Positions 59,771 to 64,000 of a DNA stretch of 64,000 nucleotides are shown piece by piece. The position numbers were made by a program, and so were the translations under genes. The stretch covers positions 744,001-808,000 of the forward strand of contig NZ_CP113949.1 in assembly GCF_026810445.1 (NCBI RefSeq), in the 5' to 3' direction. The notes beneath the pieces are model-generated. The model was not told the origin of the DNA and did not search any database. It was given only the letters and a program-made list of their open reading frames with translations. Within the stretch, counting starts at the first letter, position 1. The number at the start of each line of letters is the position of its first letter. Source of the DNA: Pseudomonas sp. BSw22131 (lineage in GTDB: Bacteria > Pseudomonadota > Gammaproteobacteria > Pseudomonadales > Pseudomonadaceae).

Positions 59771-61036
59771 TCAGCCGTACCGCTTCTTCGCTTCAATCGC
59801 CAGGCCGCTGCCGATGCTGCCAAAAATATTGCCTTCCACATGACGCGCGTTTGGCAGCATTGCCGATACGCCGTTGCGCAGGGCAGGGATGCCGCTGGAG
59901 CCGCCGGTGAAGAACACCGTGTCAACGTCGGTCACCGTCGCGCCAGCGTCCTTGAGCAACGCCGTTACGCTGTCGCGCACGCGCTCGAGCAAGGCATCAA
60001 TGGCCGACTCGAACAGTGCTCGTGTCAGGTCCACGCTCAAGCCCGCTTCGACCCGATCCATCTCGATCACGCGGTTTTGCGCATGAGTCAGCTCGATCTT
60101 GGTTTCTTCGATTTCCATTGCCAACCAATGCCCGGCGCGCTGGTCGATCAGCCTGAACAGGCGATCAATGCCCTGCGTGTCTTCGATGTCGTAGCGCATG
60201 CTGCCCAGTGCCAGCTGGGACTTTTGCGAGTAGACCGAGTTGATGGTGTGCCAGGTGGCGAGGTTCATGTGCGTGCTGGTGGGCATGTACGCACCGCTTT
60301 TCATGCGGCTGCCGTAACCAAACAATGGCATCACGCCCTGCAGGCTCAGCTGTTTGTCGAAGTCCGTACCGCCAATGTGCACGCCGCCGGTGGCGAGAAT
60401 ATCTTCATGGCGATCATCGTAAAAACGACGGTCCGGCGACAGGCGGACCAGCGAGAAGTCTGACGTACCGCCGCCGATGTCGACGATCAGCACCAGTTCT
60501 TCACGCTCAAGTGTGGATTCGTAGTCAAACGCAGCCGCGATGGGCTCGTACTGGAAGGACACGTCCTTGAAGCCGATTTTGCGGGCGACTTCCGCCAGCG
60601 TGTCCTCGGCGTCCTGGTCGGCCATGATGTCGTCGTCGACAAAATGCACCGGACGGCCCAGTACCACTTCCTCGAACTCACGACCGGCGGTGGTTTCAGC
60701 GCGTTTTTTAAGTTCGCCGATGAACAGCGCCAGCAAGTCTTTGAAGGGCATCGCCGTGCCGAGCACGCTAGTGTCATGCTTGACCAGCTTGGAGCCCAGC
60801 AGGCTCTTGAGCGAGCGCATCAATCGGCCTTCGTAGCCTTCCAGGTATTCGTGCAGGGCGAGGCGACCGTACACCGGGCGACGTTCTTCCATATTGAAGA
60901 ACACCACCGATGGCAGGGTAATCTTGTCGTCCTCCAGCGCGATCATCGTGTCCATCCCCGGTCGCAGCCAGCCGACGGTGGAGTTGGAAGTGCCGAAATC
61001 GATACCGCAGGCACGTGCTGGAGTTTGCTTGCTCAT
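59771..61036 (-). CDS. yegD: Hsp70 family protein (YegD-like)
   Basis: This 421-aa protein has an Hsp70 nucleotide-binding domain but no substrate-binding domain. It has phosphate 1 motif GIDFGTSNSTVGWL, phosphate 2 VLIVDIGGGTSDFSLVRL and adenosine motif FFTGGSSGIPALRNGV. YegD-type proteins are DnaK-like ATPases without known function. I start at 61036 (MSKQTPARACGIDFGT); the longer frame is not conserved. It diverges from cbpA-cbpM, 297 bases apart. Confidence 0.85.
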   Translation of the reverse strand: MSKQTPARACGIDFGTSNSTVGWLRPGMDTMIALEDDKITLPSVVFFNMEERRPVYGRLALHEYLEGYEGRLMRSLKSLLGSKLVKHDTSVLGTAMPFKDLLALFIGELKKRAETTAGREFEEVVLGRPVHFVDDDIMADQDAEDTLAEVARKIGFKDVSFQYEPIAAAFDYESTLEREELVLIVDIGGGTSDFSLVRLSPDRRFYDDRHEDILATGGVHIGGTDFDKQLSLQGVMPLFGYGSRMKSGAYMPTSTHMNLATWHTINSVYSQKSQLALGSMRYDIEDTQGIDRLFRLIDQRAGHWLAMEIEETKIELTHAQNRVIEMDRVEAGLSVDLTRALFESAIDALLERVRDSVTALLKDAGATVTDVDTVFFTGGSSGIPALRNGVSAMLPNARHVEGNIFGSIGSGLAIEAKKRYG

Positions 61037-61149
61037 GTTCTTTACGTTTCCAGTCAAAAAACGGCCGCGCAGTGTATGCGAGTGTGGGGCGGATGCGTAG
61101 CGCGGCACGTCGGTTTATCCGTCGTTATTCTTCTATTTGAGACGTTTGG

Positions 61150-61178
61150 CTTGAACTGCCGTGATATGCCCCCATTCT
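61150..61178 (+). promoter_or_regulatory. Sigma32 heat-shock promoter for cbpA-cbpM
   Basis: CTTGAA (61150-61155), a 14-base spacer and CCCCATTCT (61170-61178) match the RpoH consensus CTTGAA-N11-16-CCCCATnT, except that the final T is C. Initiation would leave a ~150-base leader. Confidence 0.65.
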
Positions 61179-61333
61179 CCGTGATAATTCCTACTGTACG
61201 CGGCGACTTTGAGCCATGCTTGAAGCCGTGATGTCGCGAGCCAACAAATTTGCAACATCCAGTCCGTCAGGCGTTCTCAATGGATGACGCTGTTCGGAAC
61301 GGGGCTGGATAATCCGGAATGGGTGATCGTTAG

Positions 61334-62278
61334 ATGGACTTCAAAGACTATTACAAGATTCTTGGCGTGGAGCCGACGGCTGACGACAAGCAGATCAAGA
61401 CAGCCTATCGAAAACTGGCGCGTAAGTACCATCCCGACGTCAGTAAAGAGAAAGGCGCCGAGGACAAGTTCAAAGAGGCCAACGAGGCGTACGAAGTGCT
61501 CAGCAGCGCTGAAAAGCGCGCTGAATACGACGACATTCGTAAATATGGCCAGCAAGGCCGACCGTTCCAGGGGCCGCCAGGCTGGCAGAACCGTGCCGGT
61601 GCCGGTGCTGGTGGCTTTGACTCCACAGGTGATTTCTCGGAATTTTTCAGTTCGATTTTCGGTGGTCGGGCTCAGCAGGGCGGTCGTGCACAAAGTAGCG
61701 GTCGTCGAGGACAAGATGTGGAAATGGAATTGCCGGTTTTTCTGGAAGAAACCCTGTCGACCGAATCCAAACAGGTCAGCTTCAAGGTTGCGCAGCATAA
61801 CGCCAGCGGTCAGCGCATGGCCGACGTCACTAAAACACTGAACGTGAAGATCCCTGCGGGCGTGACCGACGGCGAGCGTATACGGCTCAAAGGTCAGGGT
61901 GCGCCGGGTATCGGCGGTGCCGAAAATGGCGATCTGTATTTGATTCTGCGTCTTGCCCCGCACCCGAACTTCGATGTGGAAGGCCATGACCTGATCATTA
62001 CCGTGCCCCTGGCCCCTTGGGAGGCGGCACTGGGCGCCAAGATTGCCGTGCCCACGCTCACCGGCAAGATCAATCTGACCATTCGCCCCGACAGCCAGGC
62101 TGGCCAACGCCTGCGGGTCAAAGGCAATGGTTTGATGAACAAGCAGGGGCAGCGTGGCGATTTGTATGCTCAACTCAAAGTCGTGATGCCCAAATCAACC
62201 GATGACGCCGCCAAGGCCTTGTGGGAAAAGCTGGCCGACACCGCCGCTTTTGATCCGAGGGCCCAATGGAGTAACTGA
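61334..62278 (+). CDS. cbpA: DnaJ-like co-chaperone CbpA
   Basis: CbpA is a class B J-domain protein that stimulates DnaK and binds curved DNA. The 314-aa product has the J-domain [12 protein letters not shown] with the HPD motif (YHPDVS), a Gly/Phe-rich linker ([20 protein letters not shown]) and the two C-terminal beta-barrel domains ([27 protein letters not shown]), without zinc fingers. It is 2 bases from cbpM and driven by the sigma32-type promoter. Confidence 0.94.
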   Translation: MDFKDYYKILGVEPTADDKQIKTAYRKLARKYHPDVSKEKGAEDKFKEANEAYEVLSSAEKRAEYDDIRKYGQQGRPFQGPPGWQNRAGAGAGGFDSTGDFSEFFSSIFGGRAQQGGRAQSSGRRGQDVEMELPVFLEETLSTESKQVSFKVAQHNASGQRMADVTKTLNVKIPAGVTDGERIRLKGQGAPGIGGAENGDLYLILRLAPHPNFDVEGHDLIITVPLAPWEAALGAKIAVPTLTGKINLTIRPDSQAGQRLRVKGNGLMNKQGQRGDLYAQLKVVMPKSTDDAAKALWEKLADTAAFDPRAQWSN

Positions 62279-62280
62279 TC

Positions 62281-62583
62281 ATGAGCACCCTTGTTGTAGA
62301 GCTGGATATGAAGGAGTTCTGTCAGGTGGTCGACATGTCGCCCGCCTTTGTGATCGAAATCGTCGAGCACGGCATTCTCGAACCTCAGGGGGGCAAGCCC
62401 GACGAGTGGTTGTTCGACACCTACGCGTTGTCAGTCGCCAGGCGCGCCGCCAAGTTGCACCACGATCTGGCGATGGAGTTGGACGGCGTCGCCCTCGCGC
62501 TGGAGTTGCTGGAAGAGCTTGAGCAGGTGCGCGGCGAGAACCGCATGCTCAAGCAGCGATTGGGGCGTTTTTTGCTGGATTGA
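62281..62583 (+). CDS. cbpM: CbpA modulator CbpM
   Basis: CbpM (100 aa) binds the J-domain of CbpA and blocks its interaction with DnaK. It has the MerR-like helix region (VDMSPAFVIEIVEHGILEPQ, GGKPDEWLFD) and a helical C-terminus (LALELLEELEQVRGENRMLK). The pair is adjacent, as in enterobacteria. Confidence 0.92.
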   Translation: MSTLVVELDMKEFCQVVDMSPAFVIEIVEHGILEPQGGKPDEWLFDTYALSVARRAAKLHHDLAMELDGVALALELLEELEQVRGENRMLKQRLGRFLLD

Positions 62584-62597
62584 TGGCATTGATTTTG

Positions 62598-62722
62598 GGC
62601 CGCTGCGCAGCCCATCGCGGCCTCGCGCTGCTACAGGTTTTCACGGCGTTTTCGGGATATTGATTCTGCCTGAAGGGCGCTGGAGCGAGTGGGCGGCATA
62701 TCGACTGGCCCGCGAAGCTGAG
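62598..62722. repeat. Extragenic repeat of the GCGCAGCCCATCGCGG family
   Basis: GGGCCGCTGCGCAGCCCATC (62598) to ATCGACTGGCCCGCGAAGC repeats the layout seen at 54119-54252. It separates cbpM from the convergent sensor kinase gene. Confidence 0.7.
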
Positions 62723-62746
62723 CAGTCCGCTCTTACAGGCCGGTCA

Positions 62747-63880
62747 TCAGGCCTTCTTTGGCAAGACCACGGTAAAGGTTGTCCCGTCGCCAATATTTGA
62801 GGTCACGGTAATGCTGCCGCCGTGGGCACTGACCACTTCTTTGACGATAAACAACCCGAGTCCCAGGCTGGTGGAAGGGTTGTGAATACCCACATTCTCA
62901 TTCGCGCTTCGCACCAGCGGATCGAAAATGCTGCCAATGGCTTCTTCGGCAATCGGTTCACCTTCGTTATGGACAGTGAGCGTTACGTGATTGTCATCAC
63001 CGGTCAGCGCGACGTTGATCTGATGGCTGGATGCGCCATGCTGCAGCGCATTGCCGATCAAATTCCTCAACAGCTGATCGATTCGATTGCGGTCCCATTC
63101 ACCTTGAGTGTTGCCGGTGTAGTTGAACGTCGGGTTGCAGTCGGGATGGCCGACGCTGGCTTCATCGATGGCATCGCGGCAGGCAATGACCATTTCCATG
63201 GGCTGACGCTCCACCGGCAACGACACGCCTAAACGGCTGCGCACAAACCCCAGCAAGTCGCCAACCATGGTCGCCATTTGCAGGCTGCTGCTTTTGATTC
63301 GGGTGATGTAGTTCAGGGATGAAGGGTCAATCCCCGATTTGCGCATCAGGACGTCCGAACACATGCCTACCGCTTGCAATGGCGCGCGCAGGTCATGCCC
63401 GAGTATGGCGAGGAAAATATCCCGTGAACGACTGGACCGCTCGGCGTAGGCCATGGTGGATTCGGCGAGCGCCTCGTCGATGGCTTCGTTGAAACGAATC
63501 ATGTCCTGAAAGGAGGCAGCGTCAGGGACTTGCAGACTTTCGACCCAGAACCGGATTACGGTCGCGCGCAAGTGGCGGAATTCGGAAGTCATCTGCACCA
63601 GATCGAAGCCCACGGTGTGCCGCAGCTCGCCGTGACTGGAGGCGGCCTCATCAAGTGTCGGGGTTTTATTGAGTTCTTCGCCTTGGGCCTTGGCGATTTG
63701 CTCGGCTTTGGTTTGCGCCGTGTTCATGTCCCGCGCCGCTGCCAACAGGATCGATTTGGCGTGGTCACGTAGCTCGACAGTGTTCATGGAGTCAGCAGCT
63801 GGCTTTAGGGTGCTGGCGAAACTTTCCCACTCATCGACGATGCGGTCGACTTGCTTAACGATGAAGTCGGAAAGACGCAT
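62747..63880 (-). CDS. Sensor histidine kinase with RsbRD-type N-terminal domain
   Basis: This 377-aa soluble kinase has an N-terminal helical domain of the RsbRD_N type (residues ~1-140; IVKQVDRIVDEWESF), HisKA with the phospho-acceptor His162 in AILGHDLRAPLQAV, and HATPase with LLRNLIGNALQHGAS (N-box) and the Gly boxes in PSTSLGLGLFIVKEVV and GDGTTFTV. There are no membrane segments, so it senses a cytoplasmic signal. No response regulator is next to it within the window. The 120 bases beyond it hold no visible gene. Confidence 0.88.
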   Translation of the reverse strand: MRLSDFIVKQVDRIVDEWESFASTLKPAADSMNTVELRDHAKSILLAAARDMNTAQTKAEQIAKAQGEELNKTPTLDEAASSHGELRHTVGFDLVQMTSEFRHLRATVIRFWVESLQVPDAASFQDMIRFNEAIDEALAESTMAYAERSSRSRDIFLAILGHDLRAPLQAVGMCSDVLMRKSGIDPSSLNYITRIKSSSLQMATMVGDLLGFVRSRLGVSLPVERQPMEMVIACRDAIDEASVGHPDCNPTFNYTGNTQGEWDRNRIDQLLRNLIGNALQHGASSHQINVALTGDDNHVTLTVHNEGEPIAEEAIGSIFDPLVRSANENVGIHNPSTSLGLGLFIVKEVVSAHGGSITVTSNIGDGTTFTVVLPKKA

Positions 63881-64000
63881 GAGCGAATACCTGGCTGCTG
63901 GAGCGGTAAGTGAGATGCGGCATCTTAACGCCTTGATGGTTCAGCGGGGAGTGGATTTACGGTAGACATAATAGACGGGAGCGGATCTGCACGCGATCGG

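Overview
The window is Pseudomonas chromosome, most like the fluorescens/syringae lineage. The evidence is the gene order amidase-mutL-miaA-hfq-hflX-hflK-hflC-hisZ-purA followed by rnr-rlmB-rpsF-rpsR-rplI-dnaB, azurin, nadE/pncB, the pipecolate genes amaA/amaB, a BraC-type branched-chain amino acid transporter, the urease accessory genes, a DesT-like regulator, and many Pseudomonas REP-type extragenic repeats. No phage, insertion sequence, CRISPR array or plasmid gene was found. The window is mainly core genome with a few small accessory pieces.

Layout. 1-10020: amidase end, mismatch repair (mutL), tRNA modification (miaA), Hfq, HflX/K/C, HisZ, PurA. 10044-12510: a chemoreceptor and two identical tRNA-Leu(CAG) genes. 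12723-20080: RNase R, RlmB, ribosomal proteins S6/S18/L9 around a DUF2232 membrane protein, DnaB. 20189-22543: YgiQ-type radical SAM protein. 22570-23640: an AT-richer stretch with two coupled orphan genes, the second apparently frameshifted at a C6 run. 23745-30610: a three-gene unit encoding transglutaminase-DUF2126, circularly permuted ATP-grasp/alpha-E, and a second transglutaminase, behind a sigma54-like promoter. 30611-39551: small ORFs, azurin, a DUF1338 protein, NAD salvage (nadE, pncB), a LysR regulator and the lysine/pipecolate enzymes AmaB and AmaA. 39841-45100: a complete five-gene branched-chain amino acid ABC transporter behind a consensus sigma54 promoter. 45104-45806: a 0.7-kb gene-free stretch with several DnaA boxes. 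45807-51633: SDR oxidoreductase, AGE epimerase, hupE/ureG/ureF/ureE, desT, and a small secreted protein. 51963-64000: AsmA, a ferritin-like protein, OsmE, a lipase, a DMT exporter, PsiF, an AI-2E/PerM permease, an Hsp70-like protein divergent from cbpA-cbpM, and a sensor kinase.

How the parts fit. Four -24/-12 (sigma54) promoter-like sites lie before the chemoreceptor, the ATP-grasp/transglutaminase unit, the amino acid transporter and ureEFG. The last two are typical nitrogen-responsive functions, which suggests the poorly understood ATP-grasp/transglutaminase unit may be nitrogen controlled as well. A sigma32-type promoter sits before cbpA-cbpM. The leads I rate highest are the DnaA-box cluster, the sigma54-linked ATP-grasp/transglutaminase unit, and the frameshifted orphan pair. 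All positions and motifs were read by eye. No database search was run.
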